Source: Cesiribacter sp964504565 (lineage in GTDB: Bacteria; Bacteroidota; Bacteroidia; Cytophagales; Cyclobacteriaceae). Taken from it: DNA of 64,000 nt. The DNA lies in the NCBI GenBank assembly GCA_964504565.1, contig CAZDEY010000016.1:1-64000 (forward strand), written 5' to 3'. The notes under the pieces were generated by a model. That model was not told the origin of the DNA. It saw only the letters and a program-made list of their open reading frames with translations, and made no database searches. Within the stretch, counting starts at the first letter, position 1, and each line of letters starts with the position of its first letter. Both the position numbers and the translations under genes were made by a program. Positions 24,823 to 33,543 of the stretch are shown in pieces.

Positions 24823-25699
24823 AGATATTTCAGGAGTTGGCGTGGCGCTGGTAACTCCTTTTACCGCCGATGGAACAGTAGATTTTGATGCCTTAACCCG
24901 CTTGCTCCGCCATACCGCCCGGGGCGGGGTTGACTACTACGTGGTACACGGCACCACCGGGGAATCGGTAACCACTACGGCGCAGGAAAAGGCCCAAATA
25001 ATTGAACACGTAATAAAAAACAATCCGGATAAACTTCCTATAGTATATGGTTTAGGCGGTAGTAATACCGCTAGTATTGAAAGCCAATTAAAAAGCCTGC
25101 CCTGGGACGGTATCGATGCTATACTTTCGGTAAGCCCCAGCTACAGTTTGCCCACGCAAGAAGGTATATTTCAGCATTTTAAGCGCTTGGCCGATATTTC
25201 GCCCCGTCCGGTTATCCTGTATAATGTACCGGCCCGTACCGCCCGGAGTATAACCGCCGAAACCTGCCTGCGCCTGGCGGAGCACCAAAATGTAATTGGT
25301 ATTAAGGAGGCTTCTAAAGATCTAAACCAGGCTATGGAGATTGCCCGCTACAAACCGGCTGATTTTAGCCTAATTAGTGGCGATGATATGATGACCCTGC
25401 CGCTGGTTTCCGTAGGGGCAAACGGTGTAATTTCAGTAATGGCCAATGCCCTGCCCGGCGTTTTTAGCAAAATGGTACACCTGGCTTTAGAAGGAAAATT
25501 TGAAGCCGCCCGCGACCACTTGTTTACCTTGCTGGATGTTAACGCCCTGCTGTACGAAGAAGGAAACCCGGCCGGGGTTAAGCAGGCCCTATGCGAGTTA
25601 GGTATATGCCAAGGCAGCGTACGTTTACCGCTGGTTCAGGCTAGTGAAGGGTTGGTAGGGAGAATTAAGGAAGCAATAAGGCCTTTTTACGCAGTCTAA
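24815..25699 (+). CDS. dapA: 4-hydroxy-tetrahydrodipicolinate synthase
   Basis: 294 residues. It condenses pyruvate with aspartate semialdehyde in the lysine and diaminopimelate pathway. The Schiff-base lysine is in GIKEASKD near residue 162, the catalytic Tyr in YNVPART near 133, and GTTGESVT near 45 binds the pyruvate carboxyl. Length is normal. It overlaps the upstream DUF6913-type gene, and no other lysine gene is nearby. Confidence 0.96.
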   Translation: MVKDISGVGVALVTPFTADGTVDFDALTRLLRHTARGGVDYYVVHGTTGESVTTTAQEKAQIIEHVIKNNPDKLPIVYGLGGSNTASIESQLKSLPWDGIDAILSVSPSYSLPTQEGIFQHFKRLADISPRPVILYNVPARTARSITAETCLRLAEHQNVIGIKEASKDLNQAMEIARYKPADFSLISGDDMMTLPLVSVGANGVISVMANALPGVFSKMVHLALEGKFEAARDHLFTLLDVNALLYEEGNPAGVKQALCELGICQGSVRLPLVQASEGLVGRIKEAIRPFYAV

Positions 25700-25761
25700 A
25701 TAATTACTCAACTACGCATTCCAATTTAAAGACGAGTGCCAGAGAAAAAAATTCGAAAATC

Positions 25762-26319
25762 TTATCTATATTCAAAGACCTTCAGATTCTTTAGAATAAG
25801 ATATGCTGCAACCACCATTGTTGCAAAAATTAATATGTACACTAGCCAGTTAATTAAGGTAATTCCTATTACGCTACTGATACTAAAATAAGGTTCAGAA
25901 TCATAATTGCTATGTAAAATTGTAGTAATGATGATAAGCTTCTCCACTGAAACTAGCATCAACAAACCTATTACAACCCTAAGTATCCGGTTTCGTCGAA
26001 TTCGGTTATTCCATGTTAGTTGAGTGGCAAGAATATATATTCCTGTAGGAACCCAAAACCCATACCAATACTTTCCAAATATTCGGCTAAGTATACGGAA
26101 TTTTTCATAATCATCAATAGCAAAGGAGTAATTCAGATATATATTAACCAGCAAGTTGAAAATAAGTATTAGTCCTCCAACGGAAAAAACTATACTAGCT
26201 GCCTTATCGATTTTATCAATCAGTTCATCTTTCCATTGCTCTAGCCTCTTCCGAAAGAAGCTCAGAAAAATGCTATAAACTCCATAGCCTACTAAAATAG
26301 AATCGATCAGAAAATTCAT
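25762..26319 (-). CDS. Hypothetical four-helix membrane protein
   Basis: 185 residues with hydrophobic helices near residues 5-20, 45-68, 88-105 or 115-132 and 145-172, and charged loops (RKRLEQWKDELIDKIDKA). It is an integral inner-membrane protein with no recognised family. It is convergent with dapA and AT-richer than its neighbours, which may mean recent acquisition. There is no partner gene on its strand. Confidence 0.7.
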   Translation of the reverse strand: MNFLIDSILVGYGVYSIFLSFFRKRLEQWKDELIDKIDKAASIVFSVGGLILIFNLLVNIYLNYSFAIDDYEKFRILSRIFGKYWYGFWVPTGIYILATQLTWNNRIRRNRILRVVIGLLMLVSVEKLIIITTILHSNYDSEPYFSISSVIGITLINWLVYILIFATMVVAAYLILKNLKVFEYR

Positions 26320-26490
26320 AGCTAGTTGTAACGAATTTGTATTTAGTCGTTAACTAAAAGGGAAGACACGAAACGGCAGATGATAGCAAAATTTATAGGT
26401 CTAACTAAATTTAGATTACCTATTTAAGAAAATAGCCGAATACCGCTATTGCTTTTTTTCATCATCAATTTTTTCTACACTACAAAACAT

Positions 26491-26527
26491 AAAAAAACGG
26501 CCCTGAATTACCAAGGGCCGTTTTTTA
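26491..26527 (-). terminator. Terminator after the histone-H1-like gene
   Basis: AAAAAACGGCCCT and AGGGCCGTTTTTT form a perfect stem around a nine-base loop with A and T tracts on both sides, 15 bases past the small gene's stop. It can work in both directions. Confidence 0.85.
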
Positions 26528-26542
26528 TATGGAAACTGCTAA

Positions 26543-26728
26543 TTACTTATCAGTTTTTTCATTTTTCATGTTCTGAACCTCAGTACGAATTTCCTGCGCA
26601 AGGTTTTTCAGCTCCTGCATTCCTTTACGTACCCGGGTACCAGCAGCTTGGTTATCTTTATCGTAAAACTTCTGGAAGTCTCCCTCTAATGACATTACCA
26701 AGTCACGGATTTGATCAAAGCGTTTCAT
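26543..26728 (-). CDS. Histone H1-like small protein
   Basis: 61 residues (MKRFDQIRDLVMSLEGDFQK...) matching the short histone-H1-like or Hc1-annotated proteins common in Bacteroidota, which share the pattern FDxIRxLVxSLExDFxKFY and AAGTRxRKGMQELK. It is helical and rich in Lys/Glu. It probably binds DNA or acts as a nucleoid-associated factor, but that role is inferred from annotation habit. It has its own terminator and is monocistronic. Confidence 0.85.
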   Translation of the reverse strand: MKRFDQIRDLVMSLEGDFQKFYDKDNQAAGTRVRKGMQELKNLAQEIRTEVQNMKNEKTDK

Positions 26729-26816
26729 AGGTTTTAGCTTGTTTTGGTTTTAGGACTCAATTTGATTCGCTAGCAATATAGCTATTTAGTCAAAAAACGC
26801 AAATAAAAGCCTACTA

Positions 26817-28076
26817 TTAGGAATCAAAACCTGCCATTTGAGCGGCATATTCGTGGTTTTCGTACTCCCCGCTGTCCAATTTGTGCTTAATTTCGGTAAA
26901 TGCCTTAATGGTTTCCTGCACATCGGCCAGCGTGTGCGAGGCGGTAGGTATAAGCCGTAGCATAATTACGCCCTTAGGCACTACCGGATAAATTACTACT
27001 GAACAGAATATATTGTAGTTCTCGCGCAGGTCTTTATTAAGAATGGTAGCCGAACTTAGCGAACCCTGAAGGAATACCGGCGTAACGCAGGATTGCGTAG
27101 TACCAATATTAAAACCCTTTTCTTTTAGACCGTTCTGAAGCGCATTTACGATAGTCCAGAGCTTTTCTTTATGCTGAGGCTCCTCCCGTAGCATTTGTAA
27201 ACGCTTAAGGCTACCCTCAACTAAAATCATAGGTAACGATTTGGCGAATATCTGCGAACGCATATTATACTTCAGGTACTCAATTATACCTTTATCGCCC
27301 GCTACAAACGCGCCAATACCCGCCATTGACTTGGCAAAAGTAGAGAAGTAAAGGTCAATTTTATCCTGCACACCCTGAGCTTCGCCGGCTCCGGCTCCGG
27401 TTTTACCAACGGTACCAAAACCATGGGCATCATCAATAAATAAGCGGAAATTATATTTCTCTTTGAGAGCCACAATACTTTTAAGGTCGCCCATATTGCC
27501 GCTCATACCAAAAACACCTTCGGTAATAACTAAAACGCCACCGCCGGTTTCCTGGGCCAAACGTTCGGCACGCTTAAGCTGCTTTTCTAGGGCTTCCATA
27601 TCGTTATGCTGGTAAACAAAGCGTTTGCCCATATGCAGGCGAACACCGTCTACAATACACGCATGAGAATCGCTATCGTATACAATTACATCTTTACGAT
27701 CCACCAACGCATCAATTATAGATACTACGCCTTGGTAGCCAAAATTTAGCAGGTAAGCAGCTTCCTTCCCAACAAATTCAGCCAGCTCTCTTTCCAGTTG
27801 CAAGTGCTTGTCGGTATTGCCACTCATCATACGGGCACCCATGGGGTAGGCGGCCCCCCATTTGGCCGCAGCATCGGCATCGGCTTTGCGCACCTCCGGG
27901 TGATTGGCTAACCCTAAGTAATTATTTAAACTCCAGGTAAGAACCTTTTTGCCTCTCCACTCCATTCGCGGCGCAATTTCCCCCTCAAGTTTCGGAAACA
28001 TAAAATAGCCTTCGTCAACTTCGGAATGGCGACCTAGCGGCCCGCGGTCCTGCAATAATTTTTCAAACAGATCCAA
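26817..28076 (-). CDS. PLP-dependent alpha-oxoamine synthase, serine palmitoyltransferase type
   Basis: 419 residues, fold type I PLP enzyme of the alpha-oxoamine synthase group (serine palmitoyltransferase, KBL, BioF). The PLP lysine is in STFAKSMAGIG near residue 247, and the cofactor Asp/His in DDAHGFG near 217. The N-terminal region (YFMFPKLEGEIAPRMEWRGK) is typical of the Bacteroidota enzymes that start sphingolipid or sulfonolipid synthesis from an acyl-CoA and an amino acid. The amino-acid substrate (serine or cysteate) cannot be told by eye. It is monocistronic with a strong upstream promoter. Confidence 0.85.
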   Translation of the reverse strand: MDLFEKLLQDRGPLGRHSEVDEGYFMFPKLEGEIAPRMEWRGKKVLTWSLNNYLGLANHPEVRKADADAAAKWGAAYPMGARMMSGNTDKHLQLERELAEFVGKEAAYLLNFGYQGVVSIIDALVDRKDVIVYDSDSHACIVDGVRLHMGKRFVYQHNDMEALEKQLKRAERLAQETGGGVLVITEGVFGMSGNMGDLKSIVALKEKYNFRLFIDDAHGFGTVGKTGAGAGEAQGVQDKIDLYFSTFAKSMAGIGAFVAGDKGIIEYLKYNMRSQIFAKSLPMILVEGSLKRLQMLREEPQHKEKLWTIVNALQNGLKEKGFNIGTTQSCVTPVFLQGSLSSATILNKDLRENYNIFCSVVIYPVVPKGVIMLRLIPTASHTLADVQETIKAFTEIKHKLDSGEYENHEYAAQMAGFDS

Positions 28077-28115
28077 GGTAGTTCTACAATTTTCTGACTA
28101 CACAGAAAAAACACA

Positions 28116-28146
28116 CAAAGGTAAAATTAATTCCTGAGTGTACCAA
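28116..28146 (-). promoter_or_regulatory. Bacteroidota-type promoter for the palmitoyltransferase gene
   Basis: On the minus strand a -33 TTG (28144-28146) is followed after 20 bases by TACCTTTG (28116-28123), an exact TAnnTTTG. The start codon is 40 bases downstream. Confidence 0.65.
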
Positions 28147-28230
28147 AATGCCGTAAAATAGTCCGGTTATTTTATTAGCTGACTCTTAATTAGTAACATT
28201 GTAGTACCGAACCAAGCTTGTTTCAGCCTT

Positions 28231-29739
28231 ATGGCCAAAATAAATAAACTGCTAATTGCCAACCGGGGCGAGATTGCCCTCCGCATCATCCGCTCTGCCC
28301 AGGAAAGGGGTATTAAGACCGTAGCCGTGTACAGCGAGGCCGACCGCAATGCTCTGCACGTATTGCAGGCCGACGAAGCCGTATGCTTAGGCCCGGCCCC
28401 CTCGGCCGAATCGTACTTGCGTGGCGATGCTATTATAAAAGTGTGTAAGGAATTGGGCGTTGATGCCATACACCCCGGCTACGGATTCCTTAGCGAGAAT
28501 GCTGATTTTGCCAAGAAGGTAGAAGAAGCCGGCTTAATATTCGTAGGTCCATCGGCCCACGCTATAGAAGTTATGGGCAGTAAGCTGGCCGCTAAAGCGG
28601 CCGTTTCCAAGTATAATATTCCACTGGTGCCCGGTACCGAAAGTGCCATTACCGACGTAGCCGCGGCCAAAAAACGCGCCGCTGAAATTGGGTATCCGGT
28701 GCTAATTAAAGCAAGTGCCGGCGGTGGCGGCAAAGGTATGCGCGTGGTAGAAAGCGATGCCGAATTTGAAGAAGGGATGCAACGAGCGGTTAGTGAGGCC
28801 AAGTCGGCCTTTGGCGATGGGGCGGTTTTTCTGGAGAAATTTATAAGCTCGCCGCGCCATATAGAAATTCAGGTGCTGGGCGACCAGCACGGCAATTTAG
28901 TTTACCTGTTTGAGCGGGAATGTTCCATTCAGCGCCGCCACCAGAAAGTTATTGAGGAAGCACCATCGGCTATAGTAACTCCGGAGGTAAGAAAAGCTAT
29001 GGGCGAAGCCGCCATTGGGGTTGCCAAAGCCTGCGGATACTACGGGGCCGGCACCGTGGAGTTCATAGTAGATGATAAGCTGAATTTCTACTTTCTGGAA
29101 ATGAATACCCGCCTGCAGGTAGAGCACCCGGTAACCGAAATGATTACCGGTGTTGACTTGGTTAAGGAACAAATTAATGTGGCGGAAGGTAACAGCCTAC
29201 CATTCTCGCAAGATGACCTTAAAATTAACGGACACTCGCTGGAAGTACGGGTTTACGCCGAAGACCCAACCAATAACTTCTTGCCGGATATTGGCAAACT
29301 TCAAACCTATAAGCGCCCGCAAGGCCCGGGCATACGGGTAGACGACGGCTTTGAGCAGGGAATGGATATTCCAATCTATTACGACCCGATGATCGCTAAA
29401 CTGATTACCCACGGCAAGGATCGCGAAGAAGCGCGTTTGCGTATGCTTAGGGCAATTGAAGAGTATAAAATTACCGGTATTGAAACTACCCTACCCTTCT
29501 GTAGCTTTGTGCTAAAGCACGATGCTTTTGTGAGCGGAAAGTTCAACACCAAATTTGTAGAAGAACATTTTAGCCCGGAAAAGCTGGAGCTAAAAGCAGA
29601 ACCCGAAGAAGAAAAACTGGCGGCTGCTCTGGCGGTTCACTTCCTGAAAAACCAAAAATCGGCTTCACCGGCCTGCGGCCCTGCATCTAACCAAAGCTCT
29701 CCCACCAGCGGATGGCGCAATCGCAGTAAAGCTTACTAG
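28231..29739 (+). CDS. accC: Biotin carboxylase subunit of acetyl-CoA carboxylase
   Basis: 502 residues. An ATP-grasp enzyme that carboxylates biotin on the carrier protein for fatty-acid synthesis. The N-terminal domain starts LLIANRGEIALRIIRSA. The glycine-rich ATP loop KASAGGGGKGM is near residue 160, and the catalytic stretch EMNTRLQVEHPVTE near 290. The last 25 residues are a Ser/Gly/Pro-rich tail seen in Bacteroidota homologues. No biotin carrier gene is adjacent. It could instead serve a propionyl- or other acyl-CoA carboxylase. Confidence 0.93.
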   Translation: MAKINKLLIANRGEIALRIIRSAQERGIKTVAVYSEADRNALHVLQADEAVCLGPAPSAESYLRGDAIIKVCKELGVDAIHPGYGFLSENADFAKKVEEAGLIFVGPSAHAIEVMGSKLAAKAAVSKYNIPLVPGTESAITDVAAAKKRAAEIGYPVLIKASAGGGGKGMRVVESDAEFEEGMQRAVSEAKSAFGDGAVFLEKFISSPRHIEIQVLGDQHGNLVYLFERECSIQRRHQKVIEEAPSAIVTPEVRKAMGEAAIGVAKACGYYGAGTVEFIVDDKLNFYFLEMNTRLQVEHPVTEMITGVDLVKEQINVAEGNSLPFSQDDLKINGHSLEVRVYAEDPTNNFLPDIGKLQTYKRPQGPGIRVDDGFEQGMDIPIYYDPMIAKLITHGKDREEARLRMLRAIEEYKITGIETTLPFCSFVLKHDAFVSGKFNTKFVEEHFSPEKLELKAEPEEEKLAAALAVHFLKNQKSASPACGPASNQSSPTSGWRNRSKAY

Positions 29740-29750
29740 TAATTCTGTTT

Positions 29751-31052
29751 ATGGCCGAAATTAAGCCTTTTCGTGCGTGGCGCTATAACCCGGAACGCTT
29801 TCCGGCAATTGAAGATTTAACCTCGCCCCTGTTTGATGTGGTTACCGATAAGCAGCGCCTGGCTCTGTACCAAAACCCCTTCAACAGCATTCATTTATCC
29901 GTACCCGCCGGCAGAAACCCAGCCAGTACCGCCGCGCATTTACTTAGCGACTGGAAAGCCCGGGGCGTGCTTAACCAAGACCCAATACCGGGTATTTACG
30001 TTTATTATCAGCAATTTACCCTGCCCGGTAGCGATAGACTGTATACCCGCAAGGGCTTTATATGCTTTATAAAAGCCTACGATTGGGACGAACGCACCCT
30101 ACTTCGCCACGAAAATACCATACCCAAAGCAGTAAATGACCGCCTGGAGCTGCTAGATAAAACCCAACTGAACGTTAGCCCTACCCACGGCCTGTATACC
30201 GATCCGCACTTTGAGCTGGAAGAGTATATGGACGAGAGTATGCAAGCACCGATTTACGAATCGGAAGACTACCAGGGCGTACGCGATACCCTCAGCGTAA
30301 TTCACGATGCCAAGGTTATAAAGAAGTTTTTGTCGGTTCTGGAAGATAAGCAGGTAATTCTGGCCGATGGCCACCACCGCTACGAAGGCTCGCTGCACTA
30401 TCGACTAGACCAGAAAAAGCGAAATAAAAAGCATACTGGAGAAGAGGGGTACAATTACCACCTGATGTACCTGACCAATACCGAATCGGACGACCTGCGA
30501 ATTTTACCAACCCATCGTCTAATTCAGGATATTGCTAACTTCAGCGAGGAAGAACTTCTGGAAAAGCTGGCCCCGTACTTTAGCGTAACCCCACTAGATG
30601 ACCCCGACGACGTAAACACTATAATTTTAGGTAAAAAGTGGGCGTTTGGCCTGTTATTAAAAAATAGTACCTACAAAATAAAGTTAAAACCGGAAGTTTT
30701 TGACCAGCTTGACTGGAAAATGCCTTTAGAAATAAAGGAACTGGATTTAACGGTTCTTCATTATTTTGTAATTCAGCAAGTACTGGGTATTGAGGGTAAG
30801 GAGCAGCGGAGCAGCGAACATATAGTTTTTGAGCGAAACTTTGCCACCTGCTTGCGCAAAGTTATTAAGGAAGAAGCCCAGTGCGCCCTGATAGTGAAAG
30901 ATATAAGTATGGAAGAAGTGAAACGGGTATGCTATAGCGGCTATACCATGCCGCAGAAAAGCACCTTCTTCTACCCTAAAGCTATATGCGGATATTTATT
31001 TGGTTCTATACAAGAGGATGAGTTTACGTTACCAGATTATTTTAGCTTCTAA
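29751..31052 (+). CDS. DUF1015 family protein
   Basis: 433 residues, full length for DUF1015 (SpoIIAA-like naming in some databases is not informative). Family signatures are the opening IKPFRAWRYNPERF and the central ILADGHHRYEGSLHYR near residue 200. The fold is cytosolic and the activity is uncharacterised. It follows accC by 11 bases and its end overlaps the maf start by 35 bases, so it belongs to the same plus-strand unit. Confidence 0.92.
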   Translation: MAEIKPFRAWRYNPERFPAIEDLTSPLFDVVTDKQRLALYQNPFNSIHLSVPAGRNPASTAAHLLSDWKARGVLNQDPIPGIYVYYQQFTLPGSDRLYTRKGFICFIKAYDWDERTLLRHENTIPKAVNDRLELLDKTQLNVSPTHGLYTDPHFELEEYMDESMQAPIYESEDYQGVRDTLSVIHDAKVIKKFLSVLEDKQVILADGHHRYEGSLHYRLDQKKRNKKHTGEEGYNYHLMYLTNTESDDLRILPTHRLIQDIANFSEEELLEKLAPYFSVTPLDDPDDVNTIILGKKWAFGLLLKNSTYKIKLKPEVFDQLDWKMPLEIKELDLTVLHYFVIQQVLGIEGKEQRSSEHIVFERNFATCLRKVIKEEAQCALIVKDISMEEVKRVCYSGYTMPQKSTFFYPKAICGYLFGSIQEDEFTLPDYFSF

Positions 31053-31599
31053 CAGCCCCCGCCGGCAAAGTTTACTACGCGAGTTGGGCATACCCTTTAC
31101 GGTGGAAACCAACGCTGCCGATGAAACCTACCCCGATGATATGCCGGCCACTGCCGTAGCTCAGTACCTGGCGCACGCTAAAGCCCGAGCATTTCGGAAG
31201 TTAAAAGAAGGCGAACTACTAATAACCTCCGACACTACCGTGGTAGTAGACGATACCGTACTAAATAAGCCGGCCGATAAAGACGAGGCTTACCACATGC
31301 TACAGCAACTAAGCGGACGATGCCATAAGGTTATTACCGGTGTATGTTTACTTACGGCCAGTTCGCAGGATACCTTTCAGGATGAAACCGTGGTGCATAT
31401 GCGCCACCTGCGCCGGCAGGAAATTGAATTTTACTTAGACCACCATAAACCCTACGATAAGGCCGGAGCCTACGGCATACAGGAATGGATTGGTCTAGCC
31501 ACCATTACCCGCCTGGAAGGGTCCTATTACAATGTAATGGGCTTACCCACCCATAAGCTCTGGCAACGGTTGCAGGAATACGGCAGTTGGCTGGATTAA
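31018..31599 (+). CDS. maf: Maf family nucleotide pyrophosphatase
   Basis: About 193 residues from the ATG at 31018, which precedes the conserved start LRYQIILASNSPRRQSLL. The other Maf motifs are ITSDTTVVVDD near residue 70 and YDKAGAYGIQEW near 145. Maf/YhdE proteins hydrolyse non-canonical nucleoside triphosphates (dTTP/UTP or modified bases). The 35-base overlap with DUF1015 suggests coupled translation; an ATG at 31000 would add six residues. Confidence 0.93.
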   Translation: MSLRYQIILASNSPRRQSLLRELGIPFTVETNAADETYPDDMPATAVAQYLAHAKARAFRKLKEGELLITSDTTVVVDDTVLNKPADKDEAYHMLQQLSGRCHKVITGVCLLTASSQDTFQDETVVHMRHLRRQEIEFYLDHHKPYDKAGAYGIQEWIGLATITRLEGSYYNVMGLPTHKLWQRLQEYGSWLD

Positions 31600-31616
31600 C
31601 CAAATTGTACTACTGC

Positions 31617-32021
31617 ATGAATAAAAAACCTTTATCAAGCCGGGTTTCCCATAAAATGCTGTTTTTGGTTGATGGCTTAGGGGCTCTTGTATCGGCGGCT
31701 ATGCTAGGGGTTGTGCTGCCGGCAATTCAGGAAAGCATAGGGTTAGCGGTGGAAGTAATGTATATGTTGGCGTTAATTCCCCTCTTCTTTAGTATCTACA
31801 GTTTCAGCATGTACTTTTCAAGACCAGCCAATTGGGGCCGATGGCTAACTACCATAGCAATGGCAAACCTGTTATATTGCATTCTTACTCTGATAATTTT
31901 GGTTAGTTTTTATTCAGAAATTAAGCTATTAGGATATTTGTATTTTATAGGAGAAATAATAGTAATCAGTGGACTAATATATCTTGAAATAGGGGCGGTT
32001 AAACAGAAATTCAAAAGTTAG
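31617..32021 (+). CDS. Hypothetical four-helix membrane protein
   Basis: 134 residues from the ATG at 31617. Four hydrophobic segments lie near residues 13-33, 42-60, 70-92 and 100-122, with few charged loops. It begins 17 bases after maf on the same strand and may be the last gene of that unit. No family is recognised. Confidence 0.7.
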   Translation: MNKKPLSSRVSHKMLFLVDGLGALVSAAMLGVVLPAIQESIGLAVEVMYMLALIPLFFSIYSFSMYFSRPANWGRWLTTIAMANLLYCILTLIILVSFYSEIKLLGYLYFIGEIIVISGLIYLEIGAVKQKFKS

Positions 32022-32027
32022 TGATTA

Positions 32028-32651
32028 CTAATCAAGCCTGATCTTTTTACGCTTCCCATTAGGCTTAACGTAAAACCATTGGCCGGTTTTTTGTCCGTAA
32101 GCATAATTTCCCTCGTATTCTAAAGTGCCGTTTTCCCGGTAGGTTTTCCAGAGTCCGGATTCTTTTCCTTCTTTAAAGCTGCCCTCCATCCACAATGTGC
32201 CGTCATCATAGTAGAATTTCCAGTAGGCGGTAGGCAGGCCGTTTTCGTAGCGGCCAATCCTGACTAAATTCCCCTCTTCGCTATAGTAACGCCAAGTTCC
32301 GGCGTATAAATCATCGGCGTAACGGCCTAGCCTGTGCAGTTTACCATTAGAGTGGTAGTACCAACTGCTATCCCACTTGGCCCCCGCCCGAAACTGTTCT
32401 TTTGCCAAAAGCTTTCCGTCAAAATCGTAAGTAACCTGAGTGCCGCTAATTTGGCCGTGCCAGTACGGGATTTCCGCGCCCAACGTTCCATCCGGGTAGT
32501 ACCACGTCCATACCCCGCTGCGCGTTCCACTTTCCAATTTCCCCACTTCCTTTAGCCTGCCATCCGGGTAAAAAATAGTATCTGGCAGAGCTTGGCTAAC
32601 TACTAAATGCGACAGAAAAATTAGGCAAAAAATTAAGTACAGCTTAAACAT
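32028..32651 (-). CDS. YwqK/MORN-repeat secreted protein
   Basis: About 207 residues from the ATG at 32651, which gives a signal peptide (MFKLYLIFCLIFLSHLVVSQ). Seven MORN-like units of about 23 residues follow (for example WYYPDGTLGAEIPYWHG and WRYYSEEGNLVRIGRYENG). Databases often call this family YwqK 'antitoxin', but the export signal and lack of a toxin neighbour make an antitoxin role unlikely. It probably forms a beta meander at the cell surface. It is convergent with the upstream membrane gene. Confidence 0.85.
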   Translation of the reverse strand: MFKLYLIFCLIFLSHLVVSQALPDTIFYPDGRLKEVGKLESGTRSGVWTWYYPDGTLGAEIPYWHGQISGTQVTYDFDGKLLAKEQFRAGAKWDSSWYYHSNGKLHRLGRYADDLYAGTWRYYSEEGNLVRIGRYENGLPTAYWKFYYDDGTLWMEGSFKEGKESGLWKTYRENGTLEYEGNYAYGQKTGQWFYVKPNGKRKKIRLD

Positions 32652-32721
32652 AGATGAAAAGTTTATAAAACTCCAAACAAAAACCAAACCATTTGAGCCT
32701 CAACTTAGTAGGGTAACCATT

Positions 32722-33543
32722 ATGTACCGAGCCTACCTGGCAACCCTTATTATTTACTTAATTACTCTTCCGGAGTTAGCGGCCCAAATTCCTGCCGAAA
32801 ACGGAACCGCCCGCGCTGCCGGCATAGGTCAAATAAGCGCTACCCTAAGCGGACGCGATGCCTTATTTGCCAACGGTGCTGGCCTGGTGCTGGATTCAAC
32901 CTCTGGTTTTTTGGCAGGCTACACTAGCCTGTTTAATCTAAAAGAACTAAATACCCTACAGCTTGGCGGCCATTACAATTTTAATAACTCGGCGGTAGGC
33001 CTGGCGGTTAGCCGCTACGGAACCGGGGCGCACCACCAGCACAGCTTTAGCGCCATAGTAGCCCATAGGCTAGATAAGGTTTCCCTGGCCGTTAAAGTCG
33101 GTATGGTTCAATTAGCTACCGAAGGCTTCAGCACCCGCCGAACGCTGGTACTTTCAGCCGGCGGCATTACGGAGTTAATTCCTAACTTAAAAATTGGGGC
33201 CTACGCATATAACTTAAACGCTTCGGTATTAAATGAGGAAACCAGTGACAAACTGCCCACCCTATTGCAGATTGGCGTTAACTGGCAGGCTGTAGAGCAG
33301 CTTACTATATATTCTGAAGTGGAAAAAGAACTGGATTTAGATACCAGGCTGAAAACCGGGCTGGAGTATACTCTTAGGTCATTTTTAATTCTGCGAACCG
33401 GTTTTAGTACCCAACCCAGCACTACCCACGCCGGACTGGGCATGCGGCACCGTCAGCTAATTTTCGATTACGCCGCGCAGGTTCACCGCTACTTGGGGTT
33501 GCGCCACCATCTAACGCTTGGCTTAAGTTTGGCTAACCTATGA
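32722..33543 (+). CDS. PorV/PorQ-like outer-membrane barrel protein
   Basis: 273 residues with a signal peptide (YLATLIIYLITLPELAAQ). The opening GTARAAGIGQISATL ... FANGAGL recalls the PorV/PorQ/UPF0164 start (GxRAxGMG ... NPAGL). The rest is alternating polar-hydrophobic strands ending in LGLSLANL, as in small outer-membrane barrels. Its stop codon overlaps the ATG of the HhH-barrel gene by four bases (ATGA), so the two proteins are probably made in equal amounts and may act together. Confidence 0.7.
   Translation: MYRAYLATLIIYLITLPELAAQIPAENGTARAAGIGQISATLSGRDALFANGAGLVLDSTSGFLAGYTSLFNLKELNTLQLGGHYNFNNSAVGLAVSRYGTGAHHQHSFSAIVAHRLDKVSLAVKVGMVQLATEGFSTRRTLVLSAGGITELIPNLKIGAYAYNLNASVLNEETSDKLPTLLQIGVNWQAVEQLTIYSEVEKELDLDTRLKTGLEYTLRSFLILRTGFSTQPSTTHAGLGMRHRQLIFDYAAQVHRYLGLRHHLTLGLSLANL

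Noticed and set aside
32028..32651. Toxin-antitoxin locus (YwqK name)
   Set aside because: The protein has a signal peptide, no toxin gene is adjacent, and MORN-like repeats explain the similarity.
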